A stretch of DNA of 64,000 nucleotides from Labilibaculum euxinicum (GTDB lineage: Bacteria; Bacteroidota; Bacteroidia; Bacteroidales; Marinifilaceae). Of the stretch, positions 54,208 to 63,634 are shown piece by piece. The stretch spans positions 124,001-188,000 of the forward strand of contig NZ_WTCR01000006.1 in NCBI RefSeq assembly GCF_009795715.1, given 5' to 3'. Within the stretch, counting starts at the first letter, position 1; every line of letters starts with the position of its first letter. A program made the translations under genes and the position numbers. The notes under the pieces were generated by a model. The model did no database searches. It was not told the DNA's origin and saw only the letters and a list, made by a program, of their open reading frames with translations.

Positions 54208-55437
54208 TCAGGGAGTTGCTTTTTCTGCGCCGGGAAAACAAAAAGTGCCGCCGATAACTGTAGCTGTTTGCTCAAGGATCGGAACACTCAATTTAGGAAA
54301 AATGGATTCTCTCAGATTGATCACAACATTTTCATTGGAAGTCCGATTGCCGCGAAATAGGTTCGACGGGGTGAGAGTATTTGGATTTTCCTTTAAAACA
54401 GGTTCTTCAAGATCAGAGAATGTGCTGACCAAAGAGTCACAAATCAATAAATTGGTAATAAAACCAAAGTCTCCTCCGTCTTTTAGTAAGCCTAAATTAT
54501 ATTTAGGTGTCACTGCAAAGTGATATCCTTTATTTTTTGGGTTCGTATTTTTGACTGCATCTGCAATCGGAAATCCATTGTACCATCCTGTATTTGATTC
54601 AAATTCCCATTTTTTAGGAAGGATATTGAACATCGTAACTCCGTAATATTCCATTCCCAGTATTCCATTTTCCATCGTTCCCGCATTGAATGGGAGAAGA
54701 AGCGATGTTATCGAATCAGGCAAGCAGTACAAAATACTGTCGGTTGTTGTTTCATTGTAGGTAATAATTTGCACATTGATTGGGTTTGGATTGTTTATTT
54801 TTATCTCAATTTTTATCGATTTTCGATTATTTTTCAGCTCTGTTCTCAGTTGATCAATTGAGTTTGAGATTGTATAGGCAACCTGATATGATTCTGAAAT
54901 AGTACCGGTATTTGGATTTATTGTTTTCATTCCACCATTTGCGTTTGTCGGATTACAGGTATTCTCTGTAAGTTGATATAATGCCCATCGACCTTGAGGA
55001 ATGGAATCACTTAGTTGTTCCGTTTCGCCTGTATTATAATATATATTATTGAGCAGATTGGAATAAGCGTTTGGAAATCCGCCTGCATGGGATAGTGATG
55101 CTAAATATTTTGAATCTTCTGATGGTTGTACCCGTGCACTTACATAGTTGAATGTTCCTTCATTGAATATTCCATTCATATTTTGGTAGTACCATTTTAA
55201 ACTACCTTGTGACGGGTATTGAATAAGAGTTATCTGTTCCTGATAGAAGGAAGCAATTCCTTTGTTTATTGCATCCGTAAGAATAGGGTAAAGCGATTCT
55301 GATACCTGATGTAGTGTTGTATCCGTATCATTTTTTGTATTGTTACACTGAGCAATTTCATATGTGTCCGTTTGAAATGAAAGAGCAACAGATGCCAGAA
55401 GGGGAAGTAAAAGTATTCTTACTATAGATTTAGTCAT
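54208..55437 (-). CDS. Exported protein, paralogue of 55557-57077, unknown family
   Basis: A 409-residue protein with a signal segment (RILLLPLLASVALSF). It aligns along its length with the preceding gene product: LIQYPSQGSLKWYYQNMNGI, GFPNAYSNLLNNIYY, GRWALYQLTENTC, GGMKTINPNTGTISESYQVA, GWYNGFPIADAV, GGDFGFITNLLI and the end VPILEQTATVIGGTFCFPGA. Compared with the other copy it lacks about 90 residues near one third of the length and the Gly/Ser-rich middle segment. No catalytic motif or known family is recognised. It lies 119 bp after its paralogue and is likely co-transcribed. Confidence 0.75.
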   Translation of the reverse strand: MTKSIVRILLLPLLASVALSFQTDTYEIAQCNNTKNDTDTTLHQVSESLYPILTDAINKGIASFYQEQITLIQYPSQGSLKWYYQNMNGIFNEGTFNYVSARVQPSEDSKYLASLSHAGGFPNAYSNLLNNIYYNTGETEQLSDSIPQGRWALYQLTENTCNPTNANGGMKTINPNTGTISESYQVAYTISNSIDQLRTELKNNRKSIKIEIKINNPNPINVQIITYNETTTDSILYCLPDSITSLLLPFNAGTMENGILGMEYYGVTMFNILPKKWEFESNTGWYNGFPIADAVKNTNPKNKGYHFAVTPKYNLGLLKDGGDFGFITNLLICDSLVSTFSDLEEPVLKENPNTLTPSNLFRGNRTSNENVVINLRESIFPKLSVPILEQTATVIGGTFCFPGAEKATP

Positions 55438-55556
55438 CTCAAATATTCTTTTTACAATATGGATAGAATCTATGTAATATGTGAAGACCCGCTGAAAAGC
55501 AGGTCTTCTATAGTATTACCTGCATAGTGGAAACAGGTATTTGTTACAACAGCTGA

Positions 55557-57077
55557 TTAAGCACCTGGATTTGTAATTGCACCTCCAATAGCATATGCAC
55601 TTTGCTGCAGTTCAGGAACACTAACAATAGCATCCGAAGCAGAGAATGTAACTTTAAATGAACTGTTGTCAGAACTTTCTTTGAAAGAGCTTTTGTAAAC
55701 TCCTTGACTAAAGCTTCCTAGTTTAATAAAACCAAAAAGTGTCAGATTTCCCGATGCATGTTCTTCCCAACTTTCTTTGAATTTTCTGAAATTTGCATTT
55801 CGATATGTGATTTCAACGGTTGGGTAGTTAGCAATTAAAAGGTTGTTTAGCATACCAAAGTTTCCACCATTTTTAAAAGTGTCCATATTGAAGGGCGGTT
55901 TAATCACAAACTTAAATCCGCTAATATCCTTTTCTGCGTTAACTACCGCTTGAGAAATTGGATCAGCATAATACCATCCTTTTTCAGTAGCTTGCTGCCA
56001 TGCTGTAGGACCCATTGGTATCATTGCATATCCTTCCCACTTCATTGAAACGGAACAATCAGTACTTGTTCCTTCAGCTTTCGACATGTCGTATGAACCT
56101 CCGCCTGAGATTCCGAATTTCAACCAGGAACCAACACTAAATCCAGCCTGACCTTCAATATGTACATTCATTTCGCTTCCTGAAGCTGAATGTGTTTCCA
56201 TTTTAATTTCAATGGTACGGCCTTTATTTTGCAGGTCGTTTGAAATCTCCTGTTTTGATTTGTTGATACTATACCCAACATTAAATTTGTCAGAAATTAC
56301 TCCGGTATTAGGATTTACCGTTTTAATTCCTCCATTTTTTTTATCTGGAAACTCAGTGCAATCTTTTAATGATGTAAGTATCCACGAGCCGTTTTGCAGT
56401 GCATCTTGCAAAGCATTTACCGGACTCATAATATTTAGATAGATAGAAACGTCTGAAATTACCTGATCACTTGATGCAGGGCGGTTAGGCAATAATTTTT
56501 TTAAGTTTCTGGCCTCAGTCATTTGGGTATAGCTGATTGGGCTTTCGCCTGCAGCTTCTTTTCCACTCCAAACACTACCAAAAATATAACCAATAATGTA
56601 GTCCAGTTTGGTTTTCACCTTCACTTTTTCCATCTCTTCAGCAGAGATGTTACCGTAACAAGTTTGGTAATCAGAAACGACTGTTCCTCCCTGTGTCGAA
56701 GCATTTTTTGTTGCTTGATCCAACCGTCCTTGATCTTTGGTGTTCAGCGAGTACATTATTGAATTCAATATTTGAATATAAGCGTTTGGAAAACTTCCTG
56801 GTGATCCAAGCTTAGCAGTGTTTGTAATATCCCCGGGAGCTACGACTGAATTAATGTAATTGTAGGTTGATTCGTTAAAGTCGTTATTCATGTTTTGCCA
56901 GTTCCATAAAAAATCTCCTTGAGAAGGATACTGAATTGGATACAATGGTGATTTGAAAATTGAAGCTACCGCATCCTGGGCTTTTTTTTGCAATTCTGCG
57001 TAGAATTCATCTCCACCGGTTTGACTGTTTGCAACTAGTGTGGCAACATTCTCCATTTCTTTTGTTGAGTTTTTCAT
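55557..57077 (-). CDS. Unknown protein, paralogue of 54208-55437, no signal peptide
   Basis: A 506-residue protein without export signal (MKNSTKEMENVATLVANSQT). Recognisable blocks shared with the other copy: PIQYPSQGDFLWNWQNMNND, GSFPNAYIQILNSIMYSL, GGIKTVNPNTGVISDKFNVG, GWYYADPISQAVVN, FKNGGNFGMLNNLLIAN, VPELQQSAYAIGGAITNPGA. A Gly/Ser-rich amphipathic beta stretch (about 290-335, EGQAGFSVGSWLKFGISGGG) precedes a Trp-rich part. The build (helical start, beta-rich end, amphipathic Gly/Ser segment) recalls pore-forming proteins, but that is only a resemblance. A TetR gene is divergent across a 628-bp gap. Confidence 0.75.
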   Translation of the reverse strand: MKNSTKEMENVATLVANSQTGGDEFYAELQKKAQDAVASIFKSPLYPIQYPSQGDFLWNWQNMNNDFNESTYNYINSVVAPGDITNTAKLGSPGSFPNAYIQILNSIMYSLNTKDQGRLDQATKNASTQGGTVVSDYQTCYGNISAEEMEKVKVKTKLDYIIGYIFGSVWSGKEAAGESPISYTQMTEARNLKKLLPNRPASSDQVISDVSIYLNIMSPVNALQDALQNGSWILTSLKDCTEFPDKKNGGIKTVNPNTGVISDKFNVGYSINKSKQEISNDLQNKGRTIEIKMETHSASGSEMNVHIEGQAGFSVGSWLKFGISGGGSYDMSKAEGTSTDCSVSMKWEGYAMIPMGPTAWQQATEKGWYYADPISQAVVNAEKDISGFKFVIKPPFNMDTFKNGGNFGMLNNLLIANYPTVEITYRNANFRKFKESWEEHASGNLTLFGFIKLGSFSQGVYKSSFKESSDNSSFKVTFSASDAIVSVPELQQSAYAIGGAITNPGA

Positions 57078-57705
57078 AAAATTGTCTTTTTTTTATTTTT
57101 TTTGATGTTACAGATGGATCTTATTATCCATAACATGCCACAGAGTTTCTGCGGACTTTGTTTAATCTGTTTTAAATGATTTGGAATCGATGATTTAATT
57201 GTCCAGATCATTTTAATTTTATGCATACCATAAATCGGTAACATTAAATTATATTAGTGTAATAAAAATGTTATTTAATGTTAAAAATTAATTCGTTCGT
57301 CACTGTCTGTCGGTAAATATTCTTAAAAAGCATTTATGAAAAAAAAATATATGAGTGAAGAGCCAGGAATATTTAGTGGGGAGTATAAAAAATTGAGTAA
57401 AGCGAATTGTTGGATAGTATTTTTTTTGATATTCAAAGTTTTGCACGAAAATTCAATGACGACTTCGATTTATAAATCCGTTAAGGCCAGAAGAATTTAA
57501 GGCTATTCTTTTTTGAGAAGAAAAATGTAATATTGAACTAAAACATTGTTCTGGCTTTTTGCCGGGATTTGTTTGAATATAATTTCATTGCAGGGTAGTT
57601 TTGAGATAAAACCAATGTTGCTGAAAATAAAAATTTTTGGAATTAAGCTAAATTCTGTTGTAACTTACAAAGGGAGTAGTGGCTTAATTCTTAAAATTTC
57701 AGATT
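57078..57705. other. Long divergent intergenic region
   Basis: This 628-bp AT-rich gap separates the unknown paralogue gene (minus) from a TetR gene (plus). It contains a hairpin in the presumed leader of the minus gene (CCACAGA at 57138-57144 with TCTGCGG at 57148-57154) and an exact 11-bp inverted repeat at 57239-57283. No open frame with coding character and no RNA gene was recognised in the remainder. Confidence 0.6.
57239..57283. promoter_or_regulatory. Inverted repeat, possible operator
   Basis: TAACATTAAAT (57239-57249) and ATTTAATGTTA (57273-57283) are exact inverted repeats 23 bp apart, 162 bp before the start of the unknown paralogue and 422 bp before the TetR gene. It could be a regulator-binding site or a stem; neither is shown. 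Confidence 0.45.
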
Positions 57706-58293
57706 ATGGCAGAAACGAAAAATAATCCAGCAAATGATTTATTAAAGAAAGAGATTCTTAACATTGCTTTAGAAATTTTTGTGCGTGATGGCTATTTCTC
57801 GACAACAGGTGCTATGATTGCCGGTGAAGTTGGTATTAGTGAGGAAAAGTTATTTTCTCTTTTTAAAACGAAGGAGAATTTGCTTCACACAATTGTTGCT
57901 GAGGCAGTACATCTAATATTTGATGGAGTGGATCCAAATCAGGATGGTAAATTGCAGGAGGTTGAATTGCTTTTTTTTATTAACGATTATTTTGATTCTG
58001 TTGAAAAAAATCTTGATTTCTTTCGCCTTTTTTATTCTTTGAGACTTCAGCCGGGGGTGGTTGACCAGTACAAACATGAATTGCACGAAATCGTAAGTCC
58101 GAAATTAAATATAATTAGAAAATATTTTAGTAAAGAAGGTACTGAAAACCCCAAGATGGAAACACGTTTTCTGGCCTCGATGCTCGATGGAATTGCGATG
58201 AATTTTGTTTTGGAACCTGATGGGTATCCAATTGATGAAATGCAGCAGAAAGTTTTGAATATGTACATTAAAAAAACCGAATACGAAGATTAG
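57706..58293 (+). CDS. TetR family transcription regulator
   Basis: A 195-residue regulator. The N-terminal helix-turn-helix (about 13-60, KKEILNIALEIFVRDGYFST then IAGEVGISEEKLFSLFKTKE) is typical TetR, and the rest is a helical ligand domain (FFRLFYSLRLQPGVVDQYKH). The ligand is unknown. It is transcribed away from the 54208-57077 gene pair and is the only regulator next to it, so it is a candidate controller. A strong terminator follows. Confidence 0.9.
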   Translation: MAETKNNPANDLLKKEILNIALEIFVRDGYFSTTGAMIAGEVGISEEKLFSLFKTKENLLHTIVAEAVHLIFDGVDPNQDGKLQEVELLFFINDYFDSVEKNLDFFRLFYSLRLQPGVVDQYKHELHEIVSPKLNIIRKYFSKEGTENPKMETRFLASMLDGIAMNFVLEPDGYPIDEMQQKVLNMYIKKTEYED

Positions 58294-58322
58294 ATTTTAT
58301 TCAATCTGAGATTATAAATAAA

Positions 58323-58357
58323 AAAGAATCCGGTTCATATCGTGAACCGGATTCTTT
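58323..58357. terminator. Bidirectional terminator between convergent genes
   Basis: AAAGAATCCGGTTCA and TGAACCGGATTCTTT are a perfect 15-bp stem around TATCG, with A-rich sequence before and T-rich after. It serves the TetR gene and the peptidase gene. Confidence 0.93.
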
Positions 58358-58410
58358 ATGTTTTTGCAAATCTGCTAAAGACAAATTGCCTTTAGTCAAG
58401 AATTTATAAA

Positions 58411-60525
58411 TTATTTTAAACCGCGTTTGATTAATAAAGCATCAATATTTGGTTCAGCACCTCTGAATCGTTTATATAATTTCATTGGATCTTCAGTACC
58501 ACCTTTGGCTAGAACGTTATTACGGAAAGCTGCAGCAGTTTCTTTGTTGAATAAACCAGTTTCCTTGAACGCCTGAAAAGCATCCGAATCCAATACTCCA
58601 GCCCAGATGTAAGCGTAGTATCCTGAAGAGTATCCACCGCTAAAAATGTGAGCAAAGTAAGTAGAACGATATCTTGAATAGATTTCAGGAATCAAGCCAA
58701 TTGATTTCAGGTAATCATCTTCAAACTTTGTAACATCGATATCCTGAACTTCAGATAAAGTATGATATTTCATATCCAACAACGAAGCAGCAAGGTATTC
58801 AACAGTAGCAAATCCTTGATTAAATTTACCGGCATCCTGAACTTTTTTAACCAATTCAACAGGAATTACCTCTCCGGTTTGGTAATGTTTGGCATACAAT
58901 GCCAACATTTCAGGCTCTAGACACCAGTTTTCCATTACCTGCGATGGCAGTTCAACAAAATCGCGTGATACTGCAGTACCGGAAAGAGTGTTGTATTTGC
59001 ATCTTGAAAGGAATCCATGCAAAGCGTGGCCAAATTCGTGGAATAAAGTTTCCACTTCATCAACACTTAGCAAAGCTGGCTGATCGCCTACAGGCTTGGT
59101 AAAGTTACATACGTTGCAGATAATTGGAGTAATTGCATTTTCTGTTTGCCAACCTGATTGTTTGCGGAAGCTGTTCATCCATGCACCACCACGCTTCGAA
59201 GCTCTGGGGAAATAATCTAAATAGAATATTCCAATATGAGTTCCATCTGCTTCCTGCAGTTCCCAGGTCTGAACATCCTTATTATATTTTGAGATATCAT
59301 TTCTTTCGATGAAATTGATTCCATAAAGGCGGTGAGCCAATTCGAAAGCACCATCGCGAACGTTGTTAATTTCGAAATATGGACGAAGTTCAGACTCATC
59401 TAAATTGTATTTCGCTTTCTTTACTTTCTCAGCATAGTACCACCAGTCGTAAGATGCCAGTTTGAATTTACCACCTTCTTTGTCAATCACTTTTTGCATT
59501 TCAGCAGCTTCCAGTTTTGCATTTGGAAGAGCAGCATCCCATAGTTTATTCAATAATTCGAATACTTTCTCAGGAGTTTTTGCCATATTCTCGGCAAGAA
59601 TATAATCTGCATGACTCTTAAATCCAAACAATTGAGCTTTTTCTACTCTTAGGTTAGCAATTTCTGACAATACTTTTTTGTTGTCGAACTCATTGTCGTT
59701 ATTACAACGGTTCACATAACCCATGTAGATTTTTTTTCTTAATTCGCGATTATCTGCGTACTGAAGAAAAGGAAGCATACTTGGCTTGTCTAAAGTGAAA
59801 GCCCATTTTCCTTCTTCTCCTTTTGCAGTTGCGGTTTCAGCGGCAGCTGCTTTAACAGATTCCGGAAGACCAGCTAAATCATCTTCATTATCAATAAGCA
59901 ATACAAATGCATTGTTTTCTGCCAATTGGTTCTCTCCAAACTGTAGAGTTAATAATGATAATTTTTCATCGATTGCACGAAGTTTTGCTTTTTTACCGGC
60001 ATCTAAATCAGCACCACCACGAACAAATCCTTTGTATGTTTTCTCTAGAAGAGTATTTGCTTCAACGTCTAAGTTTAATGCATCTTTTTGCTCATAAACA
60101 GCTTTAACTCTTTTAAACAAATTTTCGTTTAGGTCGATATCAGCACCATATTTTGTCAATTCAGGAGCCAATCTTTTCGAAAGAGCCTGAATGGAATCAT
60201 TGGTATCCGAACCCGAAAGATTAAAAAACACATTGCTGACTTTAGTCAACAATTGTCCGGCTTTATCCATTGCTTCGATCGTATTTTCGAAAGTTGGTGC
60301 TTCAGTATTGTTGGCAATAGCATCAATTTCTGCACGACCCTGCTTCATGCCTTCCATGAAAGCCGGCTCGAAGTGCTCAAATTTAATTAAATCAAATGGA
60401 GCTGTTTGGTGAGGAGTGTTGTAGTCTGCAAAAAACGGATTTTCAGTCTTTTGCTCACTTTTGTTACTATTGCAGGCGGTTAAACCCATACCTGCAACAA
60501 GTACATAAAGAAAAGTCTTTTTCAC
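58411..60525 (-). CDS. M3 family peptidyl-dipeptidase lipoprotein, Dcp-like
   Basis: A 704-residue zinc metallopeptidase from the GTG at 60525 (VKKTFLYVLVAGMGLTACNS, lipoprotein Cys18). The open frame extends to a TTG at 60570, but that lengthens the signal peptide without an ATG, so the GTG is preferred. The active-site motif HEFGHALHGFLS lies near residue 495 with the third ligand Glu in NFV/ELPSQVMENW, and GGYSSGYYAYIWAGVLD is the C-terminal substrate-binding motif of M3A enzymes. Dcp releases dipeptides from peptide C-termini. The lipoprotein signal places it in the envelope. Confidence 0.9.
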   Translation of the reverse strand: MKKTFLYVLVAGMGLTACNSNKSEQKTENPFFADYNTPHQTAPFDLIKFEHFEPAFMEGMKQGRAEIDAIANNTEAPTFENTIEAMDKAGQLLTKVSNVFFNLSGSDTNDSIQALSKRLAPELTKYGADIDLNENLFKRVKAVYEQKDALNLDVEANTLLEKTYKGFVRGGADLDAGKKAKLRAIDEKLSLLTLQFGENQLAENNAFVLLIDNEDDLAGLPESVKAAAAETATAKGEEGKWAFTLDKPSMLPFLQYADNRELRKKIYMGYVNRCNNDNEFDNKKVLSEIANLRVEKAQLFGFKSHADYILAENMAKTPEKVFELLNKLWDAALPNAKLEAAEMQKVIDKEGGKFKLASYDWWYYAEKVKKAKYNLDESELRPYFEINNVRDGAFELAHRLYGINFIERNDISKYNKDVQTWELQEADGTHIGIFYLDYFPRASKRGGAWMNSFRKQSGWQTENAITPIICNVCNFTKPVGDQPALLSVDEVETLFHEFGHALHGFLSRCKYNTLSGTAVSRDFVELPSQVMENWCLEPEMLALYAKHYQTGEVIPVELVKKVQDAGKFNQGFATVEYLAASLLDMKYHTLSEVQDIDVTKFEDDYLKSIGLIPEIYSRYRSTYFAHIFSGGYSSGYYAYIWAGVLDSDAFQAFKETGLFNKETAAAFRNNVLAKGGTEDPMKLYKRFRGAEPNIDALLIKRGLK

Positions 60526-60713
60526 GTTGTTAGGTTTAGTATTAGTACTTATAGAATGTTTGCCTGCCAAATTAGTAAAATCTGACTGGTTTTCCTTATG
60601 ATTTGTTTAGTTTTCGCAGCATACTTGCTGCAATTTAGAATTAAAATGTTTGGAATGTGAAATGAATAAGGGGAGGTTTTATACTTTGGATATTGGGAGA
60701 TAGAAAATCTGGT

Positions 60714-61163
60714 TTAAACTAATTTTTTTCTGCAATTTTTTTTATTTGAATTCATTTTTTGCTTTCCAGAGTCCCGGTTTGCACTCTTTGGTGAGAAGCT
60801 TAAGTAAAATGCGATCCATAAAACGAATAACACAAACGAAGTTGAAGTGAATTTATTTAAATAGAATCCTTTTATTGAGAAAATAATTGCATTTTGAGGA
60901 TCTTCTTGTAAGTGAAGAATCTGAAATTTTTTTCCAATAGGATATTCAACATTCTCAGGACCTTTTAAGGTAAATTGCTTTTGATTGGCTTCGTAGGCAA
61001 TAACGGAATAAAAAGAGAGTAACATGCCGGTATTTTCTTCTACTATTTTTACTACAATACCTTCTGTTTTCTCCCCATACACTATAAGTTTCCAATTTGC
61101 ATAAATGGGAATCAGTAATATTAAAATTGTAATAATAAGAAACCTTGAACCAGAAATCTTCAT
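60714..61163 (-). CDS. Small membrane protein, DUF3592-like
   Basis: A 149-residue protein with one membrane span at the start (FLIITILILLIPIYANWKLI), a middle beta domain (EGIVVKIVEENTG, YPIGKKFQILHLQEDPQNAI) and a second span near residue 105-125 (STSFVLFVLWIAFYLSF), ending in a basic tail. The order span, G.V....., P.G....V.y.p..P..a.i, span resembles DUF3592. Function is unknown. It lies after the luxS terminator on the same strand. Confidence 0.65.
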   Translation of the reverse strand: MKISGSRFLIITILILLIPIYANWKLIVYGEKTEGIVVKIVEENTGMLLSFYSVIAYEANQKQFTLKGPENVEYPIGKKFQILHLQEDPQNAIIFSIKGFYLNKFTSTSFVLFVLWIAFYLSFSPKSANRDSGKQKMNSNKKNCRKKLV

Positions 61164-61204
61164 TGCATGGAGCTATTTATTATCACTAAATATAAGGAAA
61201 TTTG

Positions 61205-61241
61205 AACAAAAAAAGAGACTGCCTCTCAATAAGAAAAACAG
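61205..61241 (-). terminator. Terminator after luxS, imperfect
   Basis: On the minus strand GACTG and CAGTC, with the overlapping stem GAGAGGCAGTCTC, are followed by seven T. The stem is short, but position (30 bp past luxS) and the T-run support it. Confidence 0.6.
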
Positions 61242-61270
61242 TCACTTTTTTTTGTGTATACTTTCAATCC

Positions 61271-61750
61271 TTATTCAGGATAATTCAAATTCTCGTCAGT
61301 TAGATGCTCCAAAACCTCAGTTTTGAATTTGTTTGATTCCCATTTAGCCATAGGTAAATCGTGGCTCATGTAATTTCCACATTCTATCTTGTTTGTTCCT
61401 GGAATTTCGCCGTTAAAATCAGCCATAAAATCAAACATTTCCTGAGTTACCTTTACGATATCTTTTGATTCCAAATCGCCGTTGAAAATTGCATAAAAGC
61501 CGGTTCGACATCCCATTGGGCCAAAATAAATTGTACGGTCTGCCCATTCTTTATGGTTTCTTAAAAAGGTAGCACCCAAATGTTCCATGGTGTGCATTGC
61601 CGGAATATCCATTGCCGGTTCCTGATTTGGCAATTTGGTTCGGATATCGAAACTTGTTAATGTTTCTGCTCCAACTTTATCCTTACGGGATACATAAATC
61701 CCTCTTTTCAATTTATTGTGGTCTACTGTAAAGCTCTGTATCTTTTCCAT
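61271..61750 (-). CDS. luxS: S-ribosylhomocysteine lyase LuxS
   Basis: A 159-residue metalloenzyme that splits S-ribosylhomocysteine into homocysteine and DPD, the precursor of autoinducer-2. Metal ligands His53 and His57 are in AMHTMEHLGA, the third ligand Cys124 in KIECGNY, and catalytic Cys81 in GPMGCRTGFY. It starts 11 bp after mtnN on the same strand, so the two consecutive steps of S-adenosylhomocysteine recycling are one operon. Confidence 0.97.
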   Translation of the reverse strand: MEKIQSFTVDHNKLKRGIYVSRKDKVGAETLTSFDIRTKLPNQEPAMDIPAMHTMEHLGATFLRNHKEWADRTIYFGPMGCRTGFYAIFNGDLESKDIVKVTQEMFDFMADFNGEIPGTNKIECGNYMSHDLPMAKWESNKFKTEVLEHLTDENLNYPE

Positions 61751-61761
61751 TTTTTCTTTTT

Positions 61762-62466
61762 TTATTTCTGATTTCCTAACTCACGTACCATTTCTGTCAC
61801 CATTTTGGCTGAATTTACGGCAGCTATTTCAACAAATTCCTGATATTCCATTGCATTCTCTTGTCCTGCAATATCCGAAATAGATCGGATAACCACAAAT
61901 GGAATATCGAACTGGTAACAGGTTTGTGCAATTGCGGCACCTTCCATTTCAACAGCTTCGGCTGCAGGGAATAAAGTTTTTATCTTGTTGGTTGCTTCGG
62001 CATTATTCATGAATTGATCACCGGTTAGAATAGTTGCTTTTTTTGTCTGTAAATCGGTTAATTGGTGAACCGATTTATCGGCCAAAGAAATTAATTTCTC
62101 ATTGGCAGCAAAACTTGCCGGCATTCCGGGAACTTGTCCTGTTTTATAACCAAAAACAGTGCAATCCATATCATGATGAATAACCTCTTCGGATATTACA
62201 ATGTCTCCAACTTTTAAATCACCGGGAAAACCTCCCGCAGCACCTGTATTAATAATATAATCAGGTTTAAAGTTGTCGATGAGTAAAGTGGCTCCGATAG
62301 CTGCATTTACTTTTCCAATTCCCGATTGAAGCAAAACAATTTCAACATTGTTTAAAGTACCCGTATAGAATACAAAAGAGCCCTTTTTCTGTTCTTTTCT
62401 GTTGGACAATTGATTGCGAAGTTTAACTACTTCGACTTCCATTGCACCTATAATTCCAATTTTCAT
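61762..62466 (-). CDS. mtnN: 5'-methylthioadenosine/S-adenosylhomocysteine nucleosidase
   Basis: A 234-residue nucleosidase of the PNP/UDP family. MKIGIIGAMEVEVVKLRNQL, LLQSGIGKVNAAIGATLLI, NTGAAGGFPGDLKVGDIVIS, the purine-binding VEMEGAAIAQTCYQ and catalytic Asp in IRSISDIA are all present. It removes adenine from SAH and MTA, producing the LuxS substrate. It is the first gene of the mtnN-luxS pair. Confidence 0.96.
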   Translation of the reverse strand: MKIGIIGAMEVEVVKLRNQLSNRKEQKKGSFVFYTGTLNNVEIVLLQSGIGKVNAAIGATLLIDNFKPDYIINTGAAGGFPGDLKVGDIVISEEVIHHDMDCTVFGYKTGQVPGMPASFAANEKLISLADKSVHQLTDLQTKKATILTGDQFMNNAEATNKIKTLFPAAEAVEMEGAAIAQTCYQFDIPFVVIRSISDIAGQENAMEYQEFVEIAAVNSAKMVTEMVRELGNQK

Positions 62467-62504
62467 TTTTTGTGTATCAAGTAGTAAGTATCAAGTACAG
62501 AGTA

Positions 62505-62512
62505 CAAAGATA
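62505..62512 (-). promoter_or_regulatory. Candidate -7 element before mtnN
   Basis: TATCTTTG on the minus strand fits TAnnTTTG, 38 bp before the start. The only TTTG upstream is 24 bp away, longer than usual. Between it and the gene TATCAAGTA occurs twice (62475-62483 and 62489-62497). Confidence 0.35.
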
Positions 62513-62686
62513 ATATTGCTGTTTTAAGTAAGTGGGCAAAGTTAAAAAACAATGCAGTTTTAAACGTATTAATCAGAATTTTATTGATCCGTTTTTCTCT
62601 TATCCGAAGATAGAACTGTTGATCTGATAGTTTAGAGATTGATATTTTTAATTAACTTCATCATTCAAATAAGAAAAAGTTATTGA

Positions 62687-63634
62687 ATGACCTTAAAACA
62701 ATTAAAATACGCTTTGGCCTTAGGCCGTTTGGGAAGTTACATCGGTGTTGCCAAATCTATGGGAGTATCGCAGCCGGCTGTTAGTTTGCAGATACAGGCC
62801 TTAGAGGATGAGTTGGGTATTATTCTTTTCGATCGGTCGACCAAAAATGTGGAACCGACCTTAAATGGAATTGCTTTTTTGGAAAAAGCACAACTTTTGG
62901 TGACAGAATCGAAGCAACTGGAAGATTTTGCCATTCAATTGTCTGAAGAAATTCAGGGAGAGGTTTGCCTGGGCGTTATTCCAACCTTATCACCATTTCT
63001 TGTGCCTTTGTTTATCGATGAGTTGAATAAAAAGTATCCCAGGATTAAAATAAGGATTCAGGAGGCAATTACCGAAGATATTTTGCGGGGAATTAAAACC
63101 GGAACTTTTCATGGTGGAATCATCTCAACACCAATTGAATTGAAAAGTAATTTGGATTTGGCTCCCTTATTTTACGAGCGATTTTATTTGTATGTGTCAG
63201 ATAAACATGAGTTGTTTGCTCAGGATAAAATAGACATTAGTAAATTGGATTTTTCGGATGTTTGGTTGCTAAGAGAAGGGAATTGCTTTATGGATCAGGT
63301 GACTAATATTTGCAGTATTCAATCGAATCAGAACGGAAATTTTGTTTATGAGAGCAATAATATAGATGCACTTCGAAGAATTGTTGAATACAAAGGAGGA
63401 ATTACTTTTTTGCCGGAACTTTCTACTTTGATGATTCCTTCGGAGCAGGAGGAAATGATAAAGGAGATTAAAGGGAGGAAGAAGGTGAGAGAGGTGACTA
63501 TGGTTTCATTAAAAACAGAAGTGAGACGAAATCTGTTAAATGTAATTAATCAGGTTATTAAAGATAGTGTTCCTTCGCAAATGCTTAGTGGAGAAGATAA
63601 GGAAATTGTAAAAACTAATTTTATAGAAAAATGA
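62687..63634 (+). CDS. oxyR: OxyR-type LysR regulator
   Basis: A 315-residue LysR protein. The winged helix (1-65: LKQLKYALALGRLGSYIGVA, VSQPAVSLQIQALEDELGII) is followed by a periplasmic-binding-like sensor domain. The redox motif LLREGNCFMDQVTNIC has Cys200 and Cys209 nine residues apart, matching the disulfide pair of OxyR (EGHC.RDQ.L..C). It would sense peroxide in the cytoplasm. No catalase or peroxiredoxin gene is in the window; it overlaps the next gene by 4 bp. Confidence 0.92.
   Translation: MTLKQLKYALALGRLGSYIGVAKSMGVSQPAVSLQIQALEDELGIILFDRSTKNVEPTLNGIAFLEKAQLLVTESKQLEDFAIQLSEEIQGEVCLGVIPTLSPFLVPLFIDELNKKYPRIKIRIQEAITEDILRGIKTGTFHGGIISTPIELKSNLDLAPLFYERFYLYVSDKHELFAQDKIDISKLDFSDVWLLREGNCFMDQVTNICSIQSNQNGNFVYESNNIDALRRIVEYKGGITFLPELSTLMIPSEQEEMIKEIKGRKKVREVTMVSLKTEVRRNLLNVINQVIKDSVPSQMLSGEDKEIVKTNFIEK

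Noticed and set aside
61105-61326. Small plus-strand frame between luxS and the DUF3592-like gene
   Set aside because: It overlaps the luxS terminator and both flanking genes and has no start context or family signal.
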